Program-made: the position numbers and the translations under genes
Shown here: piece after piece, positions 40,386 to 49,406 of the stretch
Layout of the letters: the number at the start of each line of letters is the position of its first letter
Numbering within the stretch: position 1 is the stretch's first letter
The notes under the pieces: model-generated
Told to the model about the DNA's origin: nothing
The model's input: the letters and a program-made list of their open reading frames with translations, nothing else
Databases searched by the model: none
Source: Zygosaccharomyces rouxii
Taxonomy: Eukaryota > Ascomycota > Saccharomycetes > Saccharomycetales > Saccharomycetaceae
Length of the DNA: 64,000 bases
NCBI RefSeq assembly: GCF_000026365.1
Contig: NC_012990.1
Coordinates: forward strand, 124,001-188,000
Reading direction: 5' to 3'

Positions 40386-42515
40386 TTATTTAAATTCATA
40401 AATTTCATTCTGTCCATGAGTCAAAACTGCAGCTCTTTTTGAGCTTACAATACGTTCTAACGCCAACCCATCTAATTTACTGTATACGCACCTCACGGTA
40501 GAAATGTTCAAATCGGTATCTCCCAAGAAAGCGCTCTTACCAATGTATCTAACGACTTCGTTGTAAAATTCAGGATTTGATGGTGGTTGGTAGAAGATAA
40601 CACTTTTGACTCCCTTGATTTCGTATCGCCTGAAGTGGTGTAATCTTTCAGTGTACAATAGAACTTTTATACGACCTTGTTGAAATAGAGATCTGGTAGA
40701 TGTGAGTTGTCTTACATCGGAATATTCGTTGATATCACCAAACAATATCGTAGTTTTATCTTTTAGGTAGTTCCTCACTCTGATAAAATCAGCATAATCC
40801 GGAATGTAAAGCAGAATACCATCTTCGTAACCTGTAGACTTTGTAATACTAGGAACAATGACACTGGTGAAAAATCTGAAACGATAATCCGGCTCGTCTA
40901 CAACGGAGGCACCACCTAAATCGACCCTTTGGAAAATTTGTCTTACTCTAAATCCCAATTTTGAGACACTAGACTGTTCACCTGTGATTTGATGGTGGTT
41001 CTTCCAGCGTCCCCCAATGTTTCGACATTTACCATTTAATAAGAAATTTGCCGTAGGTGTAACATACCTGGTAAATATCAACGTTTGTCTTAGTAGTTTA
41101 GCCTGCTCGTTAATGTACCACATGCGCACTCTACCGAAATCTGTATCGTGCTGTTCCTTGGGGATCTTGTTCATATGGGCAAAAATAGTGAACAAGTGAG
41201 ATACGTTTTGGAATTCAATAGAATTCAACTGATCAATTATCATCAACTCAATGGATGATAAGAAATCATCTTGCCTCTTTTTACGATCTGTATTCTCCAG
41301 GATCAGTTGCAATCCCAGAGGTGAACATACAATCAAATCTGATTGGTAAAAATTGCTATAAAGCCTAATGGCCTTTCTCGTAAATTTTACACCAAGGACG
41401 AAAAAATCGTTAGTATTACCTTTGAAAGTGTGTCTAAAAGACTTAGGTTTCGATGATGGCGGCAGAACGTCTTCAAAGAATTGATCCCTCAATTTACTCT
41501 TTTTATCCACTTGATCTAATCCCGATTTTTCAATAACCTTGCTTACAATTTGATATGCCGTATCTCTGGTAGGTGCTACAATGAGCACCTTCGGTCTGGT
41601 AAAACCTTGATCCAAAAATTCGCCATCTGGATTGGTTGCTAATCTTTGATTGTCTTTCAAAATTCTATCTCTTGTCTTGTAGATATGATTCAAAACATGT
41701 AACACGTATAAATCTCGGTATTCATCTTCATCTTGTTCGTAATCTTCATATTCGTACAATAAATCTCTGTACTGGAAAATTGGATCGACAATTTTCCTCT
41801 GTAAAGGTGTAAGAACATCATCTTGGGATTCTAACAAATTATTTTGGATCTTCAGCTTCCTCTTGAGGGGATATGAACTCAAATGTCCTTTATGAGATGG
41901 TAATTCGAACTCTTGGCCCTTCCCTGCCAATGTTTTCGTGTAAATCAGAGACTCGTCATCGTCTACACGAATCTTCCCAGACTTATTGACAATTTTCTTT
42001 TGCTTCCAAGCTTCATCTAAAGAATCAATAGACTCCGACTGCATGTTGAAATGACTCTCAAAAGGATCACGTTCATCTTCACTCTCATCTTCATCGCCTT
42101 CACTCAACTCCTCCTCAGATTGTGGTTCCTCTTCACCAGGTGTATCTACCAAATTTGCTTCCACTTCACCCTTCTCATCTTCGCTAAGTTCATCATCTGA
42201 TGAGGATGGGTCTTGTAGATCCTGCTTCTTTTTCCTCCTTTCCCTTTGTCTATCTTCTGGATGTTCACTTTTCAAAATCGTCAAAAGAGCACCATAAGCC
42301 TTTTCTTTCGAATCTTCCTGCTCTTGCACCTCATTTGTAGCATCTTCTTCTGAATCTTCTGACAATTCACCATCCTCTTCTGAAGCAACCGGAATCTCTG
42401 GCTCTTCAACAGGTTCCTTATCATTTCTAGCTCTTCTAATACTTCTCAAATCTTTCCTACCACGTTTCCTAGACCCATCAATCGCATCTGTACCATTACC
42501 AGTACGCTTAACCAT
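40386..42515 (-). CDS. UTP25: Small-subunit processome protein Utp25
   Basis: Nucleolar DEAD-box-like protein of the U3 processome, needed for 18S rRNA processing. I chose ATG 42515 ([25 protein letters not shown]); upstream extension is only through TTG. The protein has 709 residues (721 in S. cerevisiae). The N-terminal ~170 residues are strongly acidic (Glu/Asp/Ser). The helicase-like core keeps [17 protein letters not shown], but the canonical GKT and DEAD motifs are degenerate, as known for the family. C-terminal motif [26 protein letters not shown]. Promoter carries adjacent PAC and RRPE sites. Confidence 0.94.
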   Translation of the reverse strand: MVKRTGNGTDAIDGSRKRGRKDLRSIRRARNDKEPVEEPEIPVASEEDGELSEDSEEDATNEVQEQEDSKEKAYGALLTILKSEHPEDRQRERRKKKQDLQDPSSSDDELSEDEKGEVEANLVDTPGEEEPQSEEELSEGDEDESEDERDPFESHFNMQSESIDSLDEAWKQKKIVNKSGKIRVDDDESLIYTKTLAGKGQEFELPSHKGHLSSYPLKRKLKIQNNLLESQDDVLTPLQRKIVDPIFQYRDLLYEYEDYEQDEDEYRDLYVLHVLNHIYKTRDRILKDNQRLATNPDGEFLDQGFTRPKVLIVAPTRDTAYQIVSKVIEKSGLDQVDKKSKLRDQFFEDVLPPSSKPKSFRHTFKGNTNDFFVLGVKFTRKAIRLYSNFYQSDLIVCSPLGLQLILENTDRKKRQDDFLSSIELMIIDQLNSIEFQNVSHLFTIFAHMNKIPKEQHDTDFGRVRMWYINEQAKLLRQTLIFTRYVTPTANFLLNGKCRNIGGRWKNHHQITGEQSSVSKLGFRVRQIFQRVDLGGASVVDEPDYRFRFFTSVIVPSITKSTGYEDGILLYIPDYADFIRVRNYLKDKTTILFGDINEYSDVRQLTSTRSLFQQGRIKVLLYTERLHHFRRYEIKGVKSVIFYQPPSNPEFYNEVVRYIGKSAFLGDTDLNISTVRCVYSKLDGLALERIVSSKRAAVLTHGQNEIYEFK

Positions 42516-42618
42516 GATTTTAGCGCTGTAGACACTCAAGACCAGCTAACTTATCTTCTATCTCGGCGGCTGTTTTACAATATAATGTGTATTTATATGT
42601 GGTTAGGTATTCAAATCT

Positions 42619-42639
42619 GCGATGAGCTCAAAAATTTTC
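42619..42639 (+). promoter_or_regulatory. Adjacent PAC and RRPE motifs of UTP25
   Basis: GCGATGAGCT (perfect PAC, 42619-42628) is followed one base later by AAAAATTTTC (RRPE, 42630-42639), about 105 bp upstream of UTP25. This is the classical ribosome-biogenesis pair. Confidence 0.75.
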
Positions 42640-42884
42640 CAGTCACTGTGGACGAATGTTGAGACATGCGACGGGAAGCAGCTCGGTTGAGGTGGAAAGA
42701 GAGGAAATCGTTTTCACATCATAATTGGAGGTCTAATAATGATCAAGTAACTAGGCAAGACGATTGTAGATCGAGTGAATTTGGAGGGCTTATCGGTGTT
42801 TAAGTGGCATTGGATTGAGGTTAGGCGGCCCCTGTTTCTATACGCGTGGGAGGAAATTGCCATCTGTAAATCAGTGAGCCAGTT

Positions 42885-42935
42885 TTAAAGAGATAAGAGT
42901 AAGAATAAGAGTAATAATAAGAATACGAATAATAG
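42885..42935. repeat. Purine-rich AATAAG/AGTAAG repeat
   Basis: Degenerate hexamer repeats of AAGAGT and AATAAG, followed by an A-rich stretch, upstream of ICE2. Confidence 0.6.
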
Positions 42936-43058
42936 AAGGGAAGGATAGGTTGGATTAAGATTTTTTGGATTTTAATTAATACTGTTAGGAAGAAGGAAAA
43001 GAAAAAAAATAACAAAAACAAAGAAGAGACGAGTTTCCCTCACCCATTTCTCAATACT

Positions 43059-44519
43059 ATGAGTTTTGTTGTACAAAGTGTACGGGTCCTTTTGGCCTGT
43101 TTTTATCTACTGTCGATACTGATCACAATACCGATATCGTTTAAAGTTGGCGGGCTATACTGTGGTCTTTCCTTCACGGTAACGCTTTTCAATCTCTATT
43201 TTATGTCAACAACTCTATCGCTATTTGTTCGAGGTTACGCTAGTAGGTTTTACGTGTTTTCAACTGCAACCATCTATTATTCACAACATTGCATTATTGC
43301 CTCATTGTTATACCTGTTCTTGTCAGGATTTTCCAATGAAGAATTGACCAAGATTTTAGAGAGTGGCTCACAGCCTGAACAATCGTTATTAGAAGTTTTA
43401 AAGAGTAACCCATTTTCAGCCCATTCCAATTGGATTTTGTATTATTACTATTATTGTTACATTGTACAACCATGGCAATGGATTCTTTCACATTCAACGG
43501 CCTTCTTCTCACTTTCGGAAGGTTTTTTCACAATTTTAGCGATTCAAGCCGTTGGTGAATCTCACAGATGGCTGCTATACGAGATAAATTCCAACATTTG
43601 GAACATCACATCTTTACTCATATCAGGTGGAGTGATTACCGCTGCATTGTACTATCTGTACAGAATATATGTGACACCAGTTTGGGAACTATCCATACAG
43701 ACGGCCTCCCTATTGGGTTTTACACTTTCATTGGTATGTGGATTAGGGCTCTACGGTATTGTTAGTAAGAATGGATCTGTTATCGAGAGTTCACTTTTCT
43801 TTGCGTACATAGTACGTTGCATCTATGAAATTTCACCAAAATTGGCAACTACTGCAACTGATGAAATTTTGGAAATTTTTAAAGAAGCATGGCAGAAGCA
43901 TCAACGCAATTATTCCAGTACAAATAATCTATTATCCTACTATCACGATGTGGTTCTCGATAGCGCTGAAATGATGTGGGAATCAATTGTATCAAAAACA
44001 GTTACAACTAGTGATCCATTTTATCATACATCGATGTTCCCACCACTAAGGAAGTTTACAGATATCTTTAAACCAGTTGGAATTTTTTTCAAGAATTTTA
44101 CCATTTCAGTACCGTCTTCCATTGAAGGTCTATTCCAAGTAACTCTGAAGATGGCATCTGACTCTGTATCGCCGGCGATCGTTGTGAATTTGTTCTTTAG
44201 AGTCCTTATCTTCTATTCCGCTACTAAGATTATTCCTGCATTACAGGGTAAAGGAGATAGACAATTAAACAAATCTCGTAGAATTATGAACGTTCTTTAT
44301 TGGTACAGCCCTTGCATACTAATTGCCATGTACACGCATTTAATATTGCAATATTCCGGTGAACTAAACAGAGATCTTTGCCTATGGGGTTGTAATTCAA
44401 TGTGGTTTTCCCTAAATCAAACAAAAATAGTCGTGGACTCTTGGGGATTTTGGAATTGGTGCAACATTTTTTGGACCATTTTAGTGTATGGAAGTGAGTT
44501 GATCGGCGGCAAAAAATGA
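43059..44519 (+). CDS. ICE2: ER membrane protein Ice2
   Basis: Polytopic endoplasmic-reticulum protein that promotes membrane biogenesis (it inhibits Spo7-Nem1) and cortical ER inheritance. The 486 residues match S. cerevisiae (491). Multiple hydrophobic segments: 8-28, 34-56, 65-90, 140-165, 180-200, 215-235, and near 395-415. Conserved blocks include IPISFKVGGLYCGLSFTVTLF, YIVRCIYEISPKLATTATDE, SRRIMNVLYWYSPCILIAMY and the C-terminal DSWGFWNWCNIFWTILVY. Orthologue of YIL090W, divergent from UTP25 (YIL091C) as in S. cerevisiae. Confidence 0.94.
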   Translation: MSFVVQSVRVLLACFYLLSILITIPISFKVGGLYCGLSFTVTLFNLYFMSTTLSLFVRGYASRFYVFSTATIYYSQHCIIASLLYLFLSGFSNEELTKILESGSQPEQSLLEVLKSNPFSAHSNWILYYYYYCYIVQPWQWILSHSTAFFSLSEGFFTILAIQAVGESHRWLLYEINSNIWNITSLLISGGVITAALYYLYRIYVTPVWELSIQTASLLGFTLSLVCGLGLYGIVSKNGSVIESSLFFAYIVRCIYEISPKLATTATDEILEIFKEAWQKHQRNYSSTNNLLSYYHDVVLDSAEMMWESIVSKTVTTSDPFYHTSMFPPLRKFTDIFKPVGIFFKNFTISVPSSIEGLFQVTLKMASDSVSPAIVVNLFFRVLIFYSATKIIPALQGKGDRQLNKSRRIMNVLYWYSPCILIAMYTHLILQYSGELNRDLCLWGCNSMWFSLNQTKIVVDSWGFWNWCNIFWTILVYGSELIGGKK

Positions 44520-44744
44520 ATCGAGAGCTTGAAGGCGAAGGAGAGAAGAGAAAACCCATTTTTTTCCTATTTCCTCATAAGACATATATTTGATAGATTG
44601 CATACTACATTTGAACCACTGTGGCTTCTTTATTTTTATGTCTCTTAACATTAGTATTCGTTTTTCTACTTTTTCCTGTAATACCATATAAAGATTCGAC
44701 AAGATTTACAGTATGACTGCCCCTCCAATTCAATGAAATTTAAT
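44520..44744. other. ICE2 3' flank, nothing recognised
   Basis: AT-rich sequence between the ICE2 stop and the 3' end of the snR66 gene; no feature supported. Confidence 0.4.
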
Positions 44745-44843
44745 AATATCAGATTTTAAATAAGCAAGTCTCTTCCGTGCCATCTAGCGAGTTGAGGGCT
44801 CAGAGCTTGACTCTATGTTGCAATTGATCTTTCATCATTTATC
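44745..44843 (-). ncRNA. SNR66: C/D-box snoRNA snR66 (guides 25S Um2417)
   Basis: On the minus strand there is box C ATGATGA (44838-44832), an internal CTGA (D'-type, 44803-44800) and a terminal CTGA (44752-44749). The C-to-D length is about 90 nt; S. cerevisiae snR66 is 86 nt. The guide before the internal CTGA, TAGAGTCAAGCT, is complementary to 25S rRNA AGCUUGACUCUA. The D+5 rule selects the second U of GCUUGAC, which is U2417 in S. cerevisiae numbering, the known snR66 target. A short ATAA/TTAT terminal stem is possible. It lies next to NME1, as in S. cerevisiae. The 5' and 3' ends are approximate. Confidence 0.85.
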
Positions 44844-44961
44844 GAATTTATCTCTTATTTGGAGAGGGAGTGGTTCAACTGAACCTTACAAGAAAATAAT
44901 ATCAGTTTGGCATATTTGACTATGCGAAAGTTTACTAGAAACTTCAAACTGGGAAAAAATA

Positions 44962-45286
44962 ATGAATCCATGGACCAAGAAAGTAAGCTCCATTGGGTTA
45001 CTCAAAGGATAATCCTTGAGCAATCGTCATAACTATGGTTTGGAAACCACAATGGTTTCCCATACCGAAAAGCACTAGACCATCTGTGACGATCTAGGTG
45101 GCAAAGCAGATAATCGAATAACCATCTACTTAATGAGTTGATTTAAACATTTTGAAATTTTTAAATCTCATTGCGTTTTCCGCAAGTTGTCAGGTCGGAG
45201 ACTTTCATCCCAAAGCATATTATTTGAATGGGGGTACCCATCCCTTTTGCAGGCTTCGAAAATTGACGATTCTTTGGTCATGGATT
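44962..45286 (-). ncRNA. NME1: RNase MRP RNA
   Basis: RNA component of RNase MRP, which cleaves pre-rRNA at site A3. The minus strand begins AATCCATGACCAAAGAATCG (from 45286), essentially the S. cerevisiae NME1 5' end as I recall it, and pairs with TTGGTCCATGGATT at the 3' end (near 44965) to form helix P1. CR-I appears as GAAAGTCTCCGACC (45206-45193). A hairpin TTGCG-GAAAA-CGCAA (45185-45171) carries the GARAR loop characteristic of MRP P8. A CR-V-like CACAGATGGT lies at 45088-45079. Length about 325 nt (340 in S. cerevisiae). A TATA box and a Tbf1-type site lie upstream. Located between SSN8 and snR66, as in S. cerevisiae. Exact ends are uncertain by a few bases. Confidence 0.92.
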
Positions 45287-45339
45287 GGTGTCTTGGGAGT
45301 AAGAGGTAGGAAGTGTCCATTAAATGAAAATCGATGGGC

Positions 45340-45347
45340 TTTTTATA
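45340..45347 (-). promoter_or_regulatory. TATA box of NME1
   Basis: TATAAAAA on the minus strand, about 54 bp upstream of the NME1 5' end. Confidence 0.6.
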
Positions 45348-45396
45348 TTGAAATTTTTCAAAATTTTTTTCTGGCTCGAAAGATGCGTCCGAAAGA

Positions 45397-45404
45397 AACC
45401 CTAA
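45397..45404 (+). promoter_or_regulatory. Tbf1-type site
   Basis: AACCCTAA matches ARCCCTAA exactly, about 110 bp upstream of NME1. Tbf1 is the general factor of yeast snoRNA promoters, so this placement is expected. Confidence 0.6.
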
Positions 45405-45586
45405 TCATCCCGGACAGTCCAATTTTCGGACACCGCGGTTATTTCGGACAATAATTTCTTTCGACCTTCCCGAGCATCTACTGATCGATTGACCTCTGTA
45501 TAAATGTTAATCATACAATAGGTAGGCACAGCTCGAATACAACAAGATTCAACTCCTAAGCGAGTGCTAAGGTTCCCATCAGGAAC

Positions 45587-46582
45587 ATGTCCGGTAGCTA
45601 CTGGCCATCAACTCAAAGAAGAAAATGGCAATTCACCAAGGAGTCCCTTGCCAAGGAGAGACAAAAATTGTGGGTAATGGAATGTCAATTGTTTCCTCAA
45701 GGACTTAATATTGTAATGGATTCCAAACAAAATGGTACTAGTCGTGTTACGACCAAAAATATTCCCATTACTCATAAGGATCTACACTACGATAAGGATT
45801 ACAACCTCCGAATATACTGCTATTTTTTAATAATGAAGTTAGGGAGGAGGTTAAACATTAGACAATGTGCACTTGCTACTGCCCATGTATATCTATCGCG
45901 ATTTCTGCTACGAGTTTCTGTTAGAGAGGTAAATCTCTACCTTTTGGTAACCACATGTGTGTATTTGGCATGCAAAGTAGAAGAGTGTCCTCAGTACATT
46001 AGAACCCTTGTTAGTGAATCAAGGTCTCTTTGGCCTGAATTTGTACCGCCAGATCCGACTAAGGTCACAGAATTTGAATTTTACCTACTTGAAGAACTGC
46101 AGAGTTATTTGGTAGTTTATCATCCTTATAGTACTATGGAACAAATTGTCAATGTACTGGAACAACCGCCTTTCCATATGCAACTGTCTTCGGAAGATTT
46201 ACAAAATTGTTGGTCTTTAATCAATGACAGCTATATCAATGATGCACATCTAACATATCCTCCTCATATTATAGCCATTTCCTGTCTTTTCATAACGATT
46301 TCAATGAAAGCAGGTGCCGCTAAGAATGCCATACAGAATTCTCAAACTAATATGCAGGCCATGAGTGAGACCGAAGCTAGTCTGGCACAAGCTCTCAAGC
46401 ATCAAGAAATTTTCAACCGATTTCTCGCAGAGTCACAAGTGGATTTAGAGGAAGTCACAGATACTATTCAAGAATTGATTTCACTTTACGATCATTGGGA
46501 TAAATATCACGAACCGTGGATTAAATTCCTATTACACACTTTATATTTAAGATCACCAAATTCAACCGCTAGGTCATCATGA
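45587..46582 (+). CDS. SSN8: Cyclin C of the Mediator kinase module
   Basis: Ssn8/Srb11 cyclin, partner of Cdk8 (Ssn3), in the Mediator CDK8 module that represses stress and glucose-regulated genes. The 331 residues match S. cerevisiae (323). The opening SGSYWPSTQRRKWQFTKESLAKERQKLW is the family signature. The cyclin box is at about 70-160 (RQCALATAHVYLSRFLLRVSVREVNLYLLVTTCVYLACKVEECP), followed by a second cyclin fold. The orthologue is YNL025C. Divergent from NME1. Confidence 0.95.
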   Translation: MSGSYWPSTQRRKWQFTKESLAKERQKLWVMECQLFPQGLNIVMDSKQNGTSRVTTKNIPITHKDLHYDKDYNLRIYCYFLIMKLGRRLNIRQCALATAHVYLSRFLLRVSVREVNLYLLVTTCVYLACKVEECPQYIRTLVSESRSLWPEFVPPDPTKVTEFEFYLLEELQSYLVVYHPYSTMEQIVNVLEQPPFHMQLSSEDLQNCWSLINDSYINDAHLTYPPHIIAISCLFITISMKAGAAKNAIQNSQTNMQAMSETEASLAQALKHQEIFNRFLAESQVDLEEVTDTIQELISLYDHWDKYHEPWIKFLLHTLYLRSPNSTARSS

Positions 46583-46988
46583 TTGTATACATTTATAAGG
46601 GAAAGGTATAGAGATAAGGAAAGGAATAGTGATACAAACGTTACTACATGTTGAGACAAGACAGATTTTATCGACAGTTCCAAATGCAAATAACACTCCA
46701 AACTGGTATTGTAAGATCACACAACTCTGGGATTTTTGTTATGGGCTTCCCACCTGGGATGTTCCTGTTTGTGGCTGCCACAACAAGAACGGTTTATTAT
46801 ACGCTTAGTTATTGAAGAGCAGAGAATTAGAAAACATCAGATCTTTTACGGACTCTTAACCTTTTTCTACCTCGTTAGCGTCTCAGGTCTTTATAAAGTA
46901 TGATGTAACCGCCTATGTTATGACAGCCTACAAAAGTGTATGTAAATCTGATGGACAACAGAAATATTCCAGATATCAAGTTCTCTAC
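46583..46988. other. Intergenic region SSN8 to tRNA-Glu
   Basis: 406 bp with no recognised feature. Small palindromes such as TTGTGG/CCACAA are present around 46770. No LTR end was identified next to the tRNA. Confidence 0.4.
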
Positions 46989-47060
46989 TCCGATGTAGTG
47001 TAACGGCTATCACATCACGCTTTCACCGTGGAGACCGGGGTTCGACTCCCCGTATCGGAA
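46989..47060 (+). tRNA. tRNA-Glu (anticodon UUC)
   Basis: A 72-nt cloverleaf: acceptor TCCGATG pairs with TATCGGA (last pair G-U), A-box region TAGTGTAACGGC, anticodon loop CTTTCAC with TTC, B box GGTTCGACTCC. There is no intron, and a T6 terminator follows. It is nearly identical to S. cerevisiae tRNA-Glu(UUC). Confidence 0.96.
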
Positions 47061-47183
47061 TTATTTTTTGCTTCAATCCTTAATTGAATAAAAAGGATTA
47101 ATGAATAGTCAGTAACACTTTCTTTATTCTATTTCACTTTTTCTAATATTAGCTAATTAATTGCTTGACTGATGAATCTTTTC

Positions 47184-48587
47184 TTAACCAGCACCATTCG
47201 TGTAGATCACGTAGAGGGACAAGAACATCACACCGAGCCCAAACCAGGTTAATAGGAAACTGCATCTTTTATAAAAAACTTCCAAAGATGGAATTACTTG
47301 TCCTGCAGCCAAATAATCTGTACCAATCAACTTGTAACCAAATAACCCCGGTAGCGTGAATGAAATGGATGTTGATCCGGTTGCCCCCACAAATGCCAGG
47401 ACAGTAGCGAACGAATTGACATTTAGAGCAAGAGCATACATCGCAATTAGAAGTAGCGCCGTAATAATATAAAATCTACCATCGGGTATATTCACATGAG
47501 GGCTACCATTGCCTGCTACTTCTAAATCTTCAATTTCTTCATTACCTTGCGTAGCACCATAGGAATTGACCAATGATCTACTATCACTATCCTGCACTGA
47601 CAAACTAATGGGTCTAACGCTAGATGGTGTATTTGGGTTTAAAGGCTCACACTCTTGGTGTGATTCAGCTCTCTTTTCACGTTGCAGCTGAGCCCACACG
47701 CATAAGTTGTTAACCGCTATACGACATGGATGGAACAGCAGGGGAAAAGTCAGCACTACCATGGATCCAAGGCAAAACTTACCAATATGCACATAGATAG
47801 ATGTGTCATCGTAGTTCAACATAATATTGCCCAAAGTGTTACTACCAAATGTTAGGTAACCTGCAAGCGCCACAGCTATAAAGAAAACTGTTGCGATGGC
47901 AATTGATCGATTAACTACGGCTGTAATATTTGTCATAGTATTATTTCTAAGTTCATTGACAATACTGAACAAATTCATAGAACCGGTATAGGCGAAAATA
48001 ATGATACTAAAAGTTGACATAAGCCCCTTATAATCATATACTGACCACCAAGAGATATCACCTCTTACCTCCTCATAACGTCCACTTGAATACTCATACA
48101 CAAAAGTTGAAAGGATGAGCAGGGATAAATAAGCAAGTGCGAAGAGACCAATTATACTGGAATATTTCAAACTATCCAATTTTTTAAGCAGACAAAGTGG
48201 TACTACCACTAAAGATGAACCAACAATCCACCAATCCCTTTGACCACCAAATAAACCAGGGAACACATCACCAATGAGAACAAGATAACTCAAACCGACA
48301 CCAAAGCATTGGGTTATCATAGCTAAATCGAAAAGAGGAGACAATGATGGATAGGTCAGCATACATAATGAAAAGAATGAGGAATCCCTAGGGTCTATCA
48401 ATGTCTTGGAACATTTACCTAAAACGAAAAGTCCAAATCCAGATGTAATTGCAGCGAGTAAAATCAACAGTACACCTACAAGTACACCATCACTTTTAAA
48501 AGCATATGGAATAGCCAGTAAACCTGCACCAACGATGGTCTTGACCAGATTGATCACCGAGGACCTAACTGTCCCTGTAGGCTGCAT
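47184..48587 (-). CDS. AVT7: Vacuolar amino-acid transporter Avt7
   Basis: AAAP/SLC36-38 family permease, implicated in exporting glutamine and proline from the vacuole. The 467 residues compare with 490 in S. cerevisiae. The first transmembrane helix carries the family motif VKTIVGAGLLAIPYAFKSDG, and about 10-11 hydrophobic helices follow. A hydrophilic loop of about 65 residues (near 315-375, Glu/Pro/Ser-rich) interrupts the C-terminal half, as in the orthologue. The C-terminal block reads VGATGSTSISFTLPGLFGYKLIG. Orthologue of YIL088C. Divergent from SIW14 across a 134-bp promoter dominated by TA repeats. Confidence 0.92.
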   Translation of the reverse strand: MQPTGTVRSSVINLVKTIVGAGLLAIPYAFKSDGVLVGVLLILLAAITSGFGLFVLGKCSKTLIDPRDSSFFSLCMLTYPSLSPLFDLAMITQCFGVGLSYLVLIGDVFPGLFGGQRDWWIVGSSLVVVPLCLLKKLDSLKYSSIIGLFALAYLSLLILSTFVYEYSSGRYEEVRGDISWWSVYDYKGLMSTFSIIIFAYTGSMNLFSIVNELRNNTMTNITAVVNRSIAIATVFFIAVALAGYLTFGSNTLGNIMLNYDDTSIYVHIGKFCLGSMVVLTFPLLFHPCRIAVNNLCVWAQLQREKRAESHQECEPLNPNTPSSVRPISLSVQDSDSRSLVNSYGATQGNEEIEDLEVAGNGSPHVNIPDGRFYIITALLLIAMYALALNVNSFATVLAFVGATGSTSISFTLPGLFGYKLIGTDYLAAGQVIPSLEVFYKRCSFLLTWFGLGVMFLSLYVIYTNGAG

Positions 48588-48635
48588 TGTCGAGTTAAAG
48601 CGAGACTCTCGGTAAACATCGAACTTCGAACTAAC

Positions 48636-48669
48636 TATCTATATATATATACATATATATATATATATG
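48636..48669. repeat. TA dinucleotide repeat in the AVT7/SIW14 promoter
   Basis: An alternating TATATATA tract with one ACA interruption occupies a quarter of a 134-bp divergent promoter. It may supply TATA function to both genes. Confidence 0.7.
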
Positions 48670-48721
48670 CAAACAAACAAACACTACGTCAAGTCACCCG
48701 AGGGAGAGTGATAGGGGCAGC

Positions 48722-49234
48722 ATGACTAATGAAGTAGTACCGCCAGAGAACTTTAGCCATGTTGTTGGTGAAATCTATAGAAGCAGTTTTCCACGAGTCG
48801 AAAACTTCTACTTTCTCAAGCATCGTCTCAAATTAAAATCAGTTTTAGTGCTGATACCAGAAGAACTACCACCAGAGAATGAAGAGTTTTTACAAGAAGC
48901 CGGAATTCAACTTTTCCAAGTGGGTATGAGTGGTAACAAGGAACCCTTTGTCAATATTCCAGGTGACGAACTTACAAGAGCTATGGAAATCGTACTAAAT
49001 CCACAACATCAACCGATTCTCATCCACTGTAATCGTGGTAAACACAGAACCGGTTGTCTAATAGGATGTATTCGCAAACTACAAAATTGGTCTCTGACCA
49101 TGATATTCGACGAATACCGTCGCTTTGCCTTTCCCAAGGCTAGAGCTCTCGATCAACAGTTCATCGAAATGTACAATGATTCTGATATCAAGAGAATTGC
49201 TTCTGCAAACAACTGGCTACCTATACAGTGGTAA
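48722..49234 (+). CDS. SIW14: Inositol pyrophosphate phosphatase Siw14
   Basis: Atypical dual-specificity phosphatase (Oca3) that removes the 5-beta phosphate of 5-PP-InsP5. The signature HCNRGKHRTG is intact (Cys and Arg present). Nearly the whole catalytic domain (VIPPENFSHVVGEIYRSSFPR in S. cerevisiae; here VVPPENFSH...) is conserved through the C-terminal NNWLPIQW. The 170 residues are much shorter than S. cerevisiae (281) because the poorly conserved N-terminal extension is absent; no upstream coding sequence fits in the 134-bp gap to AVT7. Orthologue of YNL032W. Confidence 0.93.
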   Translation: MTNEVVPPENFSHVVGEIYRSSFPRVENFYFLKHRLKLKSVLVLIPEELPPENEEFLQEAGIQLFQVGMSGNKEPFVNIPGDELTRAMEIVLNPQHQPILIHCNRGKHRTGCLIGCIRKLQNWSLTMIFDEYRRFAFPKARALDQQFIEMYNDSDIKRIASANNWLPIQW

Positions 49235-49406
49235 AAACACACCATAGGGGGAAACGACGTGACACGATGATACGATGCGACGATGCCATGCACAAAACAC
49301 CAATTTCATTTTTTTTTTTTTTTTTTCACTTTCTTATTTTCTTGTTTATCTATTATATCCTCATACTACTATTACTACCAATACTAATTATTTTTACCAC
49401 AATTTA

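Larger units (their letters stand above)
42516..43058. other. Divergent UTP25/ICE2 intergenic region
   Basis: 543 bp with PAC and RRPE near UTP25 and an impure purine-rich AATAAG repeat (42885-42935) in the probable ICE2 leader. No further gene. Confidence 0.55.
45287..45586. other. Divergent NME1/SSN8 promoter
   Basis: 300 bp shared by the NME1 RNA gene and SSN8. Contains TATA for NME1, a Tbf1 site and three CGGACA repeats (45411, 45427, 45445) of unknown meaning. The 100-codon frame crossing this stretch into NME1 starts only at a TTG and is not a gene. Confidence 0.6.

Noticed and set aside
45152..45454. 100-codon open frame upstream of SSN8
   Set aside because: It starts at a TTG and overlaps the RNase MRP RNA and its promoter on the other strand; no protein features.
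46583..46988. Solo LTR next to tRNA-Glu
   Set aside because: No TGTTG...CAACA ends or target-site duplication could be identified.
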